Source: Otatea glauca
Taxonomy: Eukaryota > Streptophyta > Magnoliopsida > Poales > Poaceae
Length of the DNA stretch: 64,000 nucleotides
NCBI GenBank assembly: GCA_036346275.1
Contig: JAYEVK010000113.1
Location: forward strand, 1-64,000
Direction: 5' to 3'
Under the pieces are notes generated by a model. The model searched no databases. It saw nothing but the letters and a program-made list of their open reading frames with translations, and was not told the origin of the DNA. Within the stretch, counting starts at the first letter, position 1. Each line of letters starts with the position of its first letter. The translations under genes were made by a program, and so were the position numbers. Shown here one piece after another: positions 21,641-32,593 of this stretch.

Positions 21641-22238
21641 GCCTCATCAAGTGGCTTAGTGAAAATATCAGCCAATTGGTCCTCAGTTCTTACATGACTA
21701 AGCATAATATTGCCTTTAGCAACATGATCACGGATAAAGTGATGTCTAATTTCTATATGCTTAGTTACGGAATGTTGAACCGGATTGTTTGCTATTTTCT
21801 TTGCACTTTCATTATCACATAACAGAGTACATTATCAAATTTTATACCAAAATCCAGAAATGTTTGTTTGATGAATAAGATTTGAGCACAGCAACTTCCA
21901 GCAGCCACATATTCGGCTTCGGCAGTGGATAGTGCTACTGAATTTTGCTTTTTAGAAAACCAAGAAACTAAAGACCTTCCAAGCAAATGACGGCTCACGA
22001 GGTGCTCTTACGATCAATCTTGCATCCGCATAATCAGTCCGAGTAGCCTAGAAGCTCAAAGGAGCACCTTTGGGGTACCACAAACCAATGTTAGAAGTAA
22101 ACTTAAGATATCTAAATATTCTTTTCTGAGACTCAAGTGAATTTCTTTAGGAGCAGACTTGAAATCTAGCACACATACACACACCTTGAACATGATATCG
22201 TGCCTAGATGCTATCAAGTATAGTAAAGAGCCTATCAT
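21640..22238 (-). pseudogene. Copia RNase H, broken
   Basis: On the minus strand the frame at 22238 reads MIGSLLYLIASRHDIMF (start of the connection/RNase H part). A second frame at 21998-21792 reads LVSWFSKKQNSVALSTAEAEYVAA, the hallmark copia RNase H motif with the acidic AEAEYVA residues, then IKQTFLDFGI and a degenerate YCDN(K/E)S-like region. Further downstream, about 21790-21650, RHHFIRDHV and EDQLADIFTKPL-type residues occur in other frames. At least two frame breaks are present. It is the end of pol, followed by the extra ORF region. Confidence 0.85.
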
Positions 22239-22379
22239 GGATCTAAAAGCTTCGATCTACAGACTTACCTCCCACATCTTGATCAAGATGTGTATTAGTA
22301 ACCATGGGAGTCTTTATGATCTTGCATTCTTCCATTTTGAAGCGTTTGAGAAGATCCTTAGTATATTTTTCTTGAAATA

Positions 22380-22990
22380 AAGGTTCCTTCCTTTAGTTGC
22401 TTGATTTGAAATCCCGAAAGAATGATAGTTCCCCAATCATAGACATCTCGAACTCTTTGGCCATCATATCACCAAATTCTTTACAAAGAGAAGTATTAGT
22501 ACTGACCAAAATAATATCATCAACATATATTTGACAAATCATTAATGTTCCATTGATGTCTTTTAAAAACAATGTTGGATCAACCTTTCAGATTTGAAGT
22601 CTTTATTGAGTAGAAAATCTCTAAGGCGTTCATACCAAGCTCTAGGAGCTTGTTTTAGACCATAGAGTGCCTTAGATAATTTATACACGTGGTTTGGCAA
22701 ATTTGGGTCTTCAAAACCGGTGGTTGTTCAACATAGACAGTTTCATCAATGAATCCATTTAGAAATGCACTTTTACATCCATTTGAAAAGAGTGATATCA
22801 AAATGAGTAGCAAAGGCAAGAAGGAACCGAATTGCTTCAAGGCGAGCCACTGGGTATAGGTCTCTCCATAGTCCAATCCTTCTATTTGAGTAAATCCTTG
22901 AGCTACAAGTCCGGCTTTATTCCTTATCACCACTCCATTTTCATCTTGCTTATTTACGAACACCCATTTTGTACCAATAACATTGTGATT
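22380..22990 (-). pseudogene. Copia reverse transcriptase, broken
   Basis: The minus strand reads WVFVNKQDENGVVIRNKAGLVAQGFTQIEG and LDYGETYTQ (22970-22850), equivalent to the LVAQGYTQVEGIDFDETFAPV region. Then come NGCKSAFLNGFIDETVYVEQPP (22780-22700), the first catalytic Asp region (here DVKSAFLNG is read as CKSAFLNG by an indel), and in another frame IYVDDIIL at about 22530-22510, the catalytic YVDD. Catalytic words are recognisable but frameshifts and a substituted first motif prevent function as written. Confidence 0.88.
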
Positions 22991-23479
22991 CTTTGGGCGA
23001 TTGGTTAAACTCGGACTTTGTTTCTTTCAAAGTTGTTAAGTTCTTCTTCCATAGCAATAATCCAATCAGCATCTTCTAGTGCTTCTTCCATCGCTTTATT
23101 TTAGGTTCAATACGAGACAAAAGAGTAGTGTTCACAAAAGAAGCTTGTCTAGAACGAGTTTGAACACTCTTCTTGAATTCACCAATGATTTGATCGAGGA
23201 TGATCTTTAGCAATGGTATGATGGCTTTTGATGAGAACAGGATGATCTTGCTCTTTTCATCTTCTTCTTCCTCTTGTGTTCCATCATGAGGCACTATTGA
23301 TTGAGTGGGAGTTCATCCTTGTCTTCTTTTGGTCGAATATCTCCACTTCCATCTTCTTCATGGCTTGTGCCAAGCCATCATCTCCTACATCATCTAAATT
23401 CTCATGCTCACCTTGTGAGCCATTAGATTCATCAAACTTTACATCATAAGTTTCTTCTACCAGTCTGTGGTATTATTAA

Positions 23480-24040
23480 AGACTCTATATGCTTTGGATT
23501 TAGAGGAATAGCCTAGCATGAAGCCGAGTCACATCTAGTTTGAAATTTTCCTGATGAGTTCTCTTTTTATAGATATAAACTTTACAACCAAACACACGAA
23601 AATATGATACATTTGGTCTTCTACCTACCAAGAGTTCATAAGGAGTTCTCTTAAGCAATCTATGAAGATATAGTCTATTTACTGACATGACAAGCGGTAT
23701 TAATTGCTTGACCCAAAAAGCATCGAGGTTTCATATTCATCTAGCATAGATCTAGCCATTTCAATCAAAGTTCGATTTTTCCTTTCAATAACACCATTTT
23801 CTTTGAGGAGTATAAGTAGCAGAGAGTTCATGCTTAATCCCTAATTCATCACATTATTCAATGATATTTGTGTTAACGAACTCAGATCCATTGTCACTTC
23901 TTATTTTCTTGATGGGACAATCAAATTCATTTTGAGCCCTTTTTGCAAAAGTTTTGAAGATTTTTCAACTTCACTTTTGTTTGGCAAAAGAACACCCAAG
24001 TAAATCTGGAAAAGTCATCAACAATTACTAAGCAATAAGA
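23480..24040 (-). pseudogene. Copia integrase core and C-terminal part, broken
   Basis: Short frames follow the GAG-pre-integrase domain: SYC.VIVDDFSR region near 24040-24000, FAKRAQNEFDCPIKKIRSDN near 23960-23900, and, in the clean frame 23688-23500, RLLKRTPYELLVGRRPNVSYF followed by RVFGCKVYIYKKR, the standard copia integrase C-terminal TPYEL...FRVFGC segment. Frame breaks lie between each piece. Confidence 0.85.
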
Positions 24041-24041
24041 G

Positions 24042-25389
24042 TTACCACCAATCTTTGGCATATGAGGTGGGACCAAACACATCCATATGCAGAAGCTCAA
24101 GTGGTCTAGTGGTGGACATGATACTTTTAATTGGATGAGAATTAGTTACTTGTTTGCCTGCTTGACAAGCACTACATAGCTTATTCTTTTCAAATTTGAC
24201 ATCTTTTAAACCCACCACAAGCTCATTTTTGAAAAGCTTCTTTAGATTAGACATACCTACATGCCCCAGACGCCTATGCCAAAGCCATCCGAGGGAGACT
24301 TTAGCTAGCAGGCAGGTTGAGATACATGAGGAGTTAGATTTGAAATCTACTAAATAGAGATTTTGAAATCTGAATCCTTTGAATATAAGCTTTTCATTTT
24401 TATCAAATACAGTTACCCCATCAGAAGTGAAGTTACAATGAAATCCAAGATCACATAATTGAGCAACAGACAGTAAATTGAAGTTTAAGGAATCAACGAG
24501 AAGAACATTGTCAATAGAGTGATCGTTTGATATGGCAATTTTACCAAGACCTTTTACCTTTCTTTTGCTGTTGTCTCCAAAGGTGATTTTGTGACTTGGA
24601 TCACTTTCTCCTTCAATTGAAGTGAACATTCTTGAGGTCTAGGTCATGTGTTGAGTGTAGCCATGCCAATGACCCAATGTCCGCCTCCACTCTTATAATT
24701 TACCTACAAGTTCATTTCTTCACTTTAGGTACCCAAATATTTTGGGTCCTTTGATGTTAGTTACAGCCATCTTAGGTTTGAAAGGGTTTGTCAACATGGC
24801 CTTAGGTACCAGACGACTTTAAGCTTCTTATTTAAATTTGAGGGCCTACATATTTCACATTTGTTTTGCCTGAAATCTTTAAATAGCATGTAATGGGCAT
24901 CTACCATGCAATCCCTTTTGGCATGAGAAACATTTGCAAGATAGCAATTTTTGGATTCATGGTTTGATTTATGACAATAATAACAATGAGTGTTTTTCTT
25001 GACAAAAACTTGTGTAACGTGACCTGGCCCATTTTATTTGGCGGAAATGACGGGTTTGTAACCCAAGCCCTTTTGCCCAAGTTTGGTCTTTGTTCAACAA
25101 GAATTTTGTCAAGAGTAGCACTTCCCAGAAAACATTTTTCTAAGCCTTTATCAAATGTGGCTATCTGAGCTTTTAGATCTTTATTTTCAACTTCAAGCTT
25201 CTTAACACAAGAAGCATATTTGCAATTTTCTTTGCAAGCATCAGAAGAGCCACAAGTTAAGAATGAAGAGCCACTTGAGACAGATGTATTACTTGAAGAG
25301 ACATGACTGGATTTGTTAGACATCATTTCATTTTCAATTTCTAGTTCACGATAGTTGATTTTCAAGTCTTCATAATTCTTAACAAGCAA
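24042..25389 (-). pseudogene. Copia zinc-finger/protease/GAG-pre-integrase segment
   Basis: The frame 25389-24901 is a coiled, Ser/Cys-containing gag-pol linker (KINYRELEIENEMMSNKSS, then SDACKENCKYASCVKKLEVE). In other frames near 24700-24630 the protease end appears as CTQHMT before RMFTSIEG. The 195-residue clean frame 24629-24042 covers ITFGDNSKRKVKGLGKI, VDSLNFNLLSVAQLCDLG and the GAG-pre-integrase domain WLWHRRLGHVGMSNLKKL with CSACQAGK, giving the H..H and C..C metal-binding pairs, and ends PLELLHMDVFGPT at the integrase core entry. Confidence 0.88.
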
Positions 25390-25619
25390 AGCATGACTTG
25401 CAACAAGGTCATCATGAATTTTACAGACTTTTTATGTTCATGCATAAGGTTTTCATACTTGTCTGTAAGCATCCTTTGATCATTAAGCAAGCTAGAGATA
25501 GTCTTCTTAAGAGTTCTAGTTGAATTTGTTTTATCATGCAAGGCATTTTTAGTTCTTCAACTAGTTCTACTAACTCATCATAAGAAGGAGAGTCACTCAC
25601 TTTTCCTCATCCGATCTTG

Positions 25620-26792
25620 CCATAAGACAGAGAGGGAATAAAGGTGGTGGTGGAGTTGACTCATCTAGAGCGAGTCCGGCTAGCCCTTTGACTTGGACTT
25701 TCTTCTTACGAGGATGAGTCTTCACTTTCACTTTCATCATCAGTAACCCATTCTCCTATGTGAGCTTCTCCTTTTCCTTTCTTCATAAATCTCTTAGAGT
25801 AGCTTTTCTTGAAGAATTTCCTTTTTGATTTTTCATGAGTCTTTTCTTCTTCATCATCATCCTTATTCTTGTATTTGCTCTTCTTCTTGATTTTGTTGGG
25901 ACACCGAGCAGCTATGTGTCCTTTTTCATTGCAATCAAAACATACAACATTAGAAAAAGGATTTTTCTTTGAGTAAGAGTTTGACCTTTCTCTGTCTTTG
26001 AAGTTGACCCTTCTCATGAGTTTGTTTGCTCTTCTCATGAGTAGAGCTAATTTCTTTACGTCTTCATCTTCATCTTCACTTGACTCATCATCATCTTCTT
26101 GGATGAGTCTTGAACAACTTCTTTGGCCTTTAATGCGATGGATTTCTTTCTTGGAGCATCTTCATCAGCCAGAGTGAGCTCATGAGTAGATATCTTGCCC
26201 AGTAGTTCAGTTGGAGTGAGCCTTTTGAGATCACCACTGTTGGACAGATAAGTGATCAAGCTGTGATATGATCGTGGAAGCACTCTAATCATCTTCCTGC
26301 ATACTTCAACATCTGAAATTTTAGTTCCTAGGCCCTTTAGTTCATTTACAATAGGATTTAGCCTAGAGAACATATCATTTGCATTTTCTTGAGGAAGCAT
26401 TTTGAATTGATCAAATTTTCTCTAACAACATAGTATTTTTCTTCTTTACAACGGAGGTACCTTCATGAATTTCTTGTAATGTTGTCCATATATCATATGC
26501 GAAGTAAGATTACTTACTCTATCAAAGACTTCTAAGCTAAGACAAGAAAATATGGCATTTCTAGCTTGGGCATCATATTGCATATTTTGAATTTCACCCG
26601 AGTGGGTTCTCCATATGCAGATTGCCCTTGTGTATGACACGAGGAGGCATAGGCTTCTGTAACCCTCCACACATCATACCCAACAGCTTCTAAATAGCAT
26701 CTCATCCTAATTTTCCAATAAGCATAGTTTGTGCCATCAAAAACAGGTACTCTACCAATACTAACAGTTGGAGAACCATTTCCCTCAGCCAT
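25620..26792 (-). pseudogene. Copia gag (UBN2 type) with zinc knuckle, broken
   Basis: Gag starts with a true ATG at 26792 (MAEGNGSPTVSIGRVPVFDG, then TNYAYWKIRMRCYLEAVG), the normal SIRE-type start 36 bases inside the primer site. Frameshifted pieces follow: NAIFSCLSLEVFDRVSNL near 26560-26500, LPQENANDMFSRLNPIVNELKGLG (26400-26320) and VLPRSYHSLITYL. The frame 26038-25706 holds the zinc knuckle CFDCNEKGHIAARCPNK (CX2CX4HX4C intact) followed by a Lys/Asp/Glu-rich tail and GEAHIGEWVTDDE. All parts are present; about three indels break them. Confidence 0.88.
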
Positions 26793-26828
26793 ATACCAAA
26801 GCTGGTTAAGCTAAACAAGGTAAACTAG

Positions 26829-26840
26829 GCTCTGATACCA
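26829..26840 (-). other. Primer-binding site TGGTATCAGAGC (initiator Met tRNA)
   Basis: Twelve bases on the minus strand, two bases inside the 5' LTR, match the complement of the 3' end of plant initiator-methionine tRNA, the usual primer for copia elements. Confidence 0.92.
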
Positions 26841-26842
26841 CT

Positions 26843-28714
26843 TGAAGGATCGATATGGCCTAGAGGGGGGTGAATAGGCAATTTTACAAATTCTGGCAAT
26901 TTTAATTTACTAACTTATTTTAACGAGAGTAACTTATAGCAAGAGTAAGCGAATTCAAGCAACAAACAAATACAGTAAAGCAATAAAAGAAATGATACAG
27001 AAAGACAAAGATTTATCCGTGGTTGAGTCGCACTCCTAATCCACGTTGAAGCACTTCTCTTGAAGTTCACTTCTCCAAAGCTAGTCGCAGAGCTCGTGTT
27101 CACTTGAGTAACTCTTTCACTTCTCCGGTGAGGTGAGTTCCAAACCTCTCACAAAATACAGATTGCCTTCCACAAACACCTTTGGACAGTCACACTGCTT
27201 TACTTCCTCCAAGTCGTCTAGGATCACCAAGATCCAAGAGTAATAAACCTCGCACAAGTTCTGTCTCTTGGTTCACTATGCAAATCACAAAACTAGACAC
27301 TGACTTGGAGCTTACACACTTAGGGAAGTATGAAGATTTTTTGTGTGAAAATGAAGCACAGACTCCTTTTTGAGAATGAGAGCTATATATCAATGCCAAA
27401 ATGTAAGGAGTTCATGTATATAACAGGTAGATGGCCTAGGAAATGCTTATATAGTCATTTTGAGTGAATATAGCCGTTACACCTGCTACAGTAGCCGTTG
27501 GACGTGTCAGATGTCAGAAACAACAGAAAAACACACGTACAACGGACTATGTATCAGTGCTTAGCGATACTGGGTATGTGTATGCCGGACCAAATTTCCG
27601 AGTTCACGACGGACCAAATATTTTGGTCCGCAGTACATGGGTTGATCAAGAAGATGGTCTGGCATACAACTGAGATATATATATATATATGAGTATCTGA
27701 CTAAGAGGTTTGGTCCATTACACATGACTTTCAAAAGATTTTGCTTAGACATAGAGATTTATGTACGCCGGACCAAAATTTTGGTCCGTCATACATGGAC
27801 GAAGCCACGATTTGCGTGCAAAAGACACATGTACTTGGACCAAATTTTTGGTCCGTAATGCATGGACTTAAGAGAAGATAGGTTACAAGCGAGAAGACAT
27901 ATGTATTTGGACCAAATTTTTGGTCCGTTATGCATGGACTTTAGAGAAGATATGTGCCAAGAACCTTTTTCAATTATAGATAAAAAAACTGGCTTTTCAA
28001 TCTAGCAACGGACTTAAAAGAAACTAAGCACAAAAGTTTTGTCCGTTTCCTGAGTAAAAACTTATTTTAGGTTTCGATCGAAAAGGAACTTCAAAGATTT
28101 AGTCCGCCAAAACTTATATGCGAAATGGATCTGGACCAAATTTTTGGTCTGAGAGATAGGAAACCTAAGACATCTTTGGTTACATCTTGAGAAGCGAGAA
28201 TTACATGTATCTTGGGACCAAAAAATTTGGTCCGTCATACATAGGCGTGTTTCGACTAAGATATTTTTTAGGAAAGTTTGTTCAAGAATATGTGAATATC
28301 AAAGCGAGTAAATTCTAATCAATAGCGGATGTACAAAGGAAGTTTTGACAAAGAATAGATTCAAGGTTTGCAACGAATCAAGAATATAGATAGGTAAAGA
28401 TATGGTCCGTTTGAATTGGAAGATATAGTTAGAAAAAGATATAGATTGAGTGTCTTTTGCTCCAAGTGATCTGGTTTTGCTTTTGCCTATCAAACTATTT
28501 CCTTGTGCTAAGTCCCTCTTTTGAACAGCTATACAAGGACAAAACACCTTCAGTCATAAACTATAAACTAAAGGCCTTAATCTTGTTGTCCCAGCTTATT
28601 TCATCATACGTTCTAGCTCACTTTCTTCAGGCTTTGAATATTACTAACTTAGTCATCAATACCAAAATCATAATAATATAACAAATAAATTTGAGGGGTG
28701 CCTAGATGCTATCA
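26843..28714 (-). repeat. 5' LTR of SIRE-type copia
   Basis: 1872 bp, TG...CA ends, nearly the same as 15166-17029. Differences are mostly 1-3 base indels, many next to C/G, for example CCAGTGGTTGAGTGCACTCT near 15353 against CCGTGGTTGAGTCGCACTCC near 27017. Confidence 0.93.
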
Positions 28715-28719
28715 AAGTC

Positions 28720-29480
28720 TAGTGGCAAGTGGCACATGTTTTTCAACTTCACCAACCTAAACAAGTTATGCCCAAAGGATGACTACCCCCTTCTTCGCAT
28801 CAACCAATTGGTCGACTTCACTGCCTGGTACGAGTTGATGAGTGTCTTGGATACATACTCGGGCTATCATTAGGTCCACATGGCACAAGAAGATGAGGAG
28901 AAGACAAGTTTCATCACACCAATGGACATCTTCTGCTACCTACGCATGCCCTTTGGAATAAAGAACACAGGAGCCACCTTCCAACATCTCATATGCCTCG
29001 TTCTAAAGGGCTAGCTAGGTCAAAACGTGGAGGTGTACGTTGATGATTGCCGTTATAAAAATCCTCTTGGCTTCAACACATCTCAAGGACCACTGTGAAA
29101 CCTTCAAGAGCCTTCGCAAGTTCGGCCTCAAGCTAAACCCTGAGAAATACGCCTTCAGGGTAAGAGGGGCAAGCTCTTAGGCTTCCTTGTCTCTCAAAGA
29201 GGCATCGAGGTCAACCCGGAGAAAATTCAGGCCATCCTCATGGAACCGCCACGATCTATCAAGGACGTACAACGCCTAATGAGTCGTATGGCGGCCTTGG
29301 GGTGCTTCATGTCATGATTAGGCGAGAAAGGGCTGTCCTTCAAGATTCTCTGTGGGCTTGAAGGCTTCCTTTGGACCCTCGAGGCTCAAAGGGCTTTTGA
29401 GGATCTTAAGTCATATTTGACCAATCCCCCTTCGTCACTAGCCAAAGTCCCAAGGAATCCCTCCTCCTGTACCTCACTGT
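28720..29480 (+). pseudogene. Reverse transcriptase of the split gypsy element
   Basis: On the plus strand: NLNKLCPKDDYPL, RINQLVDFTAWYELMSVLDTY, EDEEKTSFITP, YLRMPFGIKNTGATFQHL, then the catalytic VEVYVDD at 29036-29047, and downstream KLLGFLVSQRGIEVNPEKIQAI with MSRMAALGCF. These are the gypsy RT motifs in order. Stops at SGYH* (28872) and KG*LGQ, and shifts near 29050 and 29170, disable it. It continues the protease remnant ending at 15165 across the copia insertion. Confidence 0.9.
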
Positions 29481-29559
29481 GACTCCGATCGTCGCAAGCT
29501 CTGTCTTAATCAGGGAAAAGGACAGGGTCCAACACCCCTGTACTACATCATTTCACCCA

Positions 29560-30065
29560 AACCCATTGGACCATCTACTTCGATGGTTCCATGTGTCTAA
29601 ATGATGGAGGTGTTGGAGTTGTCCTTATGAGCTTAGAAGGGAAGGCGCTCGAGTACGTTGCACACCTATTCTTTAACCCCACAAACAACATGGCCAAGCA
29701 CGAAGCTCTCCTCTTAGGGCTTCGCCTAGCAAGAGCTATGGGGATCCGACACCTCCTCATCCTCAGGTACACTTAACTTGTCGTCAACCAGATGGACAAG
29801 TCTTACCAATGCCTCGACCCTAAAATGACTAACTACCTCAAAGAGGTACGTAATATGGAACAAAACTTCATGGGGATGAAGGTCCGTTGAATCCCCCCAA
29901 AGACAATCACCGGGCGAACCGCTTAGCTCATGCGACAAGCTCCCAAGAACTTCTTCCGCTAGAGGTCTTCCTCGAAGTACTTGATGCTCCCTCCATTAAA
30001 GAAGATGCTAACGAAGTATGAAAGCCTGAGCTGACCCTAGAATTCAACAAGATCTCAGCCTCTCC
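29560..30065 (+). pseudogene. RNase H and downstream linker of the split gypsy element
   Basis: WTIYFDGSMCLNDGGVGVVL begins at about 29568, followed by NPTNNMAKHEALLLGLRLA, the two acidic-residue motifs of gypsy RNase H, then a stop after LILRYT and LVVNQMDKSYQCLDPKM. Beyond 29890, ELLPLEVFLEVLDAPSIKED in another frame is the usual linker between RNase H and integrase. No integrase is seen after this, so the element is truncated at its 3' side. Confidence 0.88.
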
Positions 30066-30520
30066 CAAAACATGATCCCAATTATAAAATGCATTCAAGG
30101 AGAAATAGAGATGAAGGATACAATGCGGCAAGTAAGGATTAAGAGAAATATGAAGTTGACAGCGGCCGATGGATAGCTTGACTGCTTGAGGAGGGTGTGG
30201 GTGGAGGGCTTGCCGTCTCAGAGCCTATGTTACCGTTGCGCCTTAGCCCTCAATTCTCGTCTTTTCCACAAGAACGAGGTAGAGAGAGAGAGAAGAGGTT
30301 GATCCTAATAGTCGATAGGGTTTCTCACTTCTCAACTTTGTATGCTATGGGCTGTCACGGACAGTAGTGCGCTATTGTGCTGGCTTGGTGTGCTAGGAAC
30401 GGATATGGTCTATTGACTTGTGGGCTGAAATTTTTGCTATATATAGGGGGTTTTCCACTGCTTGTTAGGCAAGGCCTCAGGCCATTGCCCTAGTGGCCTA
30501 AGGCCTATCTCCGTCCCTAT
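30066..30520. other. Unassigned sequence, possible promoter-like TATATATA
   Basis: No coding similarity recognised. CTATATATAGG at about 30438 resembles a TATA box, but nothing convincing follows on the plus strand. The 29 bases at 30382-30410 recur at 31606-31634 with one mismatch. Confidence 0.35.
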
Positions 30521-30650
30521 TGGCGTCGAACGCCCTGCTCCCCATGATGAGCTCTAGGAGGATGACGTCGAAGCCATACACGTCCGACTTGATGTTGACC
30601 TTGCCACTCATGGCATAGTCGGGCGCGCAGTAGCCATAGGTGCCCCACAT
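30521..30650 (-). pseudogene. Receptor-like cytoplasmic kinase fragment
   Basis: The minus strand reads GTYGYCAPDYAMSGKVNIKSDVYGF in one frame (longer than I quote in full) and then ILLELIMGSRAFDANR, i.e. kinase subdomains VIII to IX: activation-loop end G-T-Y-G-Y-x-A-P-(E/D)-Y and the structural DVYGFGV(I/V)LLEL. The usual APEY is APDY here. Only about 43 residues remain with no flanking kinase sequence, so it is a captured or deleted gene piece. PBS1-like kinases are the closest family I can name. Confidence 0.75.
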
Positions 30651-31605
30651 GAATTCTGAGATTACATCGAGACCCCATCTCTTCTGTAAAAAAAATCATC
30701 GTGGTTCCAAAAATTCTTATGAGGTGGTTATTTTAGTTTTTCGTAGATTTGTCTAGGTTATGCCAGAGGAAAAATGACATCCACCTTGGAGGTTGGTTTT
30801 GTTGTCTGAGCATTCTATCAAAATTCACCTGGCATAACATGTAGTGCAGCTTTATCTAGTTATACATATCATGGATTTAATTAGGCATGAAGACTCACAT
30901 ATACAGTGTACTCCACTCCTAACAAGAGACCATCACAACTCTATAAAGCAAGTCATGTCACGATCGGAGTTAAACTGGCCGGTACCATGAATTTAGAGAG
31001 GAGGGAGAGAAGGGGGAGGCAGGGCCGGGGTGCAAATGCAAATTCAATTGCAATTGCATATCATGGTTGGGAGATTGTACAATACTAAGATAATCCAGGT
31101 CCATGCATACATACTACTCCAGATCTTTTTTATTCTAAAATTTGATTGTCGATAGGTTTAACACTATCTATATTGGCTATATGAAAATCATATAATTAAA
31201 TTTATCATTAAAAATACTTTCATATATCTAAATTTTTGTTAGTATATCTTGATGCAGAATTATAAAAAGTTAAAGAAGTGTCAAGGAAAAGGGAGTACAT
31301 GCATACACATGGCAATTAAATGGAGTAACAATTTTTGACCTTGGTCGGGTGTCTGCCGATGGGCGCGACTCCACTCCATCGGGAAGGGAAAGCTGTTGAC
31401 TAAAGTCCACATTAGCTTGAACAGGCGAATGGCAACAACGTGATACGATGTGATGGCGTTGTCATCATCGTCCATGGAGCTCCACTGGGCTCCCGCTTCT
31501 GCCTCTTTGTGCTCGCCACCTCCTCCTCCTGCTTCCACCCCAACACTGCCTCTCTACCTTCTCCATGCTTCTCATGCGTTGCCTCACCATGGCCTCCTCA
31601 TGCAT
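30651..31605. other. Intergenic stretch, nothing recognised
   Basis: AT-rich between 30700 and 31320 and GC-richer to 31605. The minus frame 31538-31281 has no similarity that I recognise. No repeat ends found. Confidence 0.4.
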
Positions 31606-31616
31606 GGCTTGGTGTG

Positions 31617-32404
31617 CTAGGAAGGGATATGGTCCCGGATGTTGCTCCACTTGCGTACCTCGAAAGTAGCACGATTGAACTCCCAGTCGTCATCAGAAAG
31701 AGGAGGGATCTCCGAGTAGTCATCTTGAGTGATCTTTGGCTGCCCCACGGTGTATGAGAAGCCCTCCACGTTCAGATATAACCATTTCTTCCCAGGATGA
31801 TTCCAATTGTACTTGGTGGCATGCACCGGGTAGTCACCTTGGTTCTGGACGGTTAATGTCAATGAGCCCAAAGGACCAAACTTCCCATTTGATTTGTGGA
31901 GATGGAAGAAGTAATCAAAGGCCGCGATGGCGGGCCTCATGCGTCGGCCCTCGATCACCGTCTCGCACAACCACAAGAACACCCTCACCCTTGCCAGTAG
32001 GTTGGGGGAGAAGTGCGGGAGCTCCACAATGTAGTGTCTCACGATGGTCCGGATGAATGGATGCATCGGGAGCCCGAGGCCAACCTCGAACCAGGCCTTC
32101 AGAGCGACGGTGTACCCCAGAGGGGGATTGGGGCACTCCTTTGATCCTGACCACAAGACATCCTTCAGCGTTAGGCGGCTCCCGAAGGCCACCAACGCCA
32201 CCTTCTCAGCTTTGGTAAGAGTCGTGGGCTCGACCCCCACGAGGATCTCCTTGGTTGAGTCATCATCAAGGATTTCAACCTCTTCCTCAAAGTCGACGCC
32301 CGTCGGATCCTCCATCCTAATGAAGGTCGCCAAATACTCGTTTTCCCCCTTCTTCACAAAGGAGAAGTTCCAATCCTTGGTCACCAAGATGTCATAGGAG
32401 GTAC
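31617..32404 (-). CDS. Orphan Tat antisense-ORF exon (putative gypsy type transposon domain)
   Basis: A clean open frame of about 262 codons with no internal stop. The segment PPLGYTVALKAWFEVGLGLP, then HPFIRTIVRHYIVELPHFSPN, LARVRVFLWLCETVIEG and AIAAFDYFFHLHKS matches in order the domain called putative gypsy type transposon (Transposase_28, PF04195 from memory), which Tat elements carry in antisense between pol and 3' LTR. The frame has no ATG at its upstream end. A strong acceptor (CTTTCAG then GTACCTCC on the minus strand) at 32405-32407 indicates an internal exon starting at 32404, so the first exon is missing, probably lost or cut away by the copia insertion 190 bases upstream. No pol of the parent element adjoins. 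The function is unknown. Confidence 0.72.
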
Positions 32405-32593
32405 CTGAAAGATGAAGTGTAAAAGATGAGGTCCATGACTCATGAAGGCTTCTTTAATGTAGACATTGAATGATTGTCAATAGAGCACTTTCATGCCCTT
32501 GGCCAATGCTCTATGGCTCACTATAGTGTGCCCCATCCCTGCTGCCTGCACCTTGGAACCCTGTGCCTGGGGGCTCGTGCCCTGCGCGATGCG
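32405..32593. other. Left flank of second copia element, part of an older element
   Basis: Continues after the ATGCG duplication at 40705. It includes intron-like sequence of the orphan antisense ORF up to about 32470, then GC-rich CTGCCTGCACC-type sequence similar in composition to 40705-40920. Confidence 0.45.
32589..32593. repeat. Target site duplication ATGCG of second copia element
   Basis: ATGCG at 32589-32593 is repeated exactly at 40700-40704 on the far side of the element. Confidence 0.9.

Larger units (their letters stand above)
15166..28714 (-). mobile_element. SIRE/Maximus-type Ty1/copia retrotransposon with extra ORF
   Basis: The element is complete from LTR to LTR (13.5 kb) in minus orientation. 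LTRs are 15166-17029 (3') and 26843-28714 (5'), both starting TGAAGGATCGATATGG and ending GATGCTATCA. A perfect initiator-Met primer site lies inside the 5' LTR and a polypurine tract inside the 3' LTR. Order on the minus strand: gag, protease, integrase, RT, RNase H (copia order), then 4.6 kb holding an extra long ORF before the 3' LTR, the arrangement of SIRE/Maximus elements. The close LTR similarity apart from indels implies a fairly recent insertion, yet gag and pol are broken many times. Confidence 0.93.
13191..30150 (+). mobile_element. Old plus-strand Ty3/gypsy element interrupted by a copia element
   Basis: Gag and protease remnants at 13514-15026 and RT, RNase H and following sequence at 28720-30065 are collinear parts of one gypsy polyprotein. 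They are separated by the 13.5-kb copia insertion 15166-28714, which is flanked by AAGTC on both sides. Joining 15165 to 28720 places the pre-RT segment (QKLRKFS..RCQAIKEEVNKL) directly before NLNKLCPKD of RT, which supports a single parent element. LTRs were not identified: the outer limits are approximate, set by where recognisable coding ends. Confidence 0.75.
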
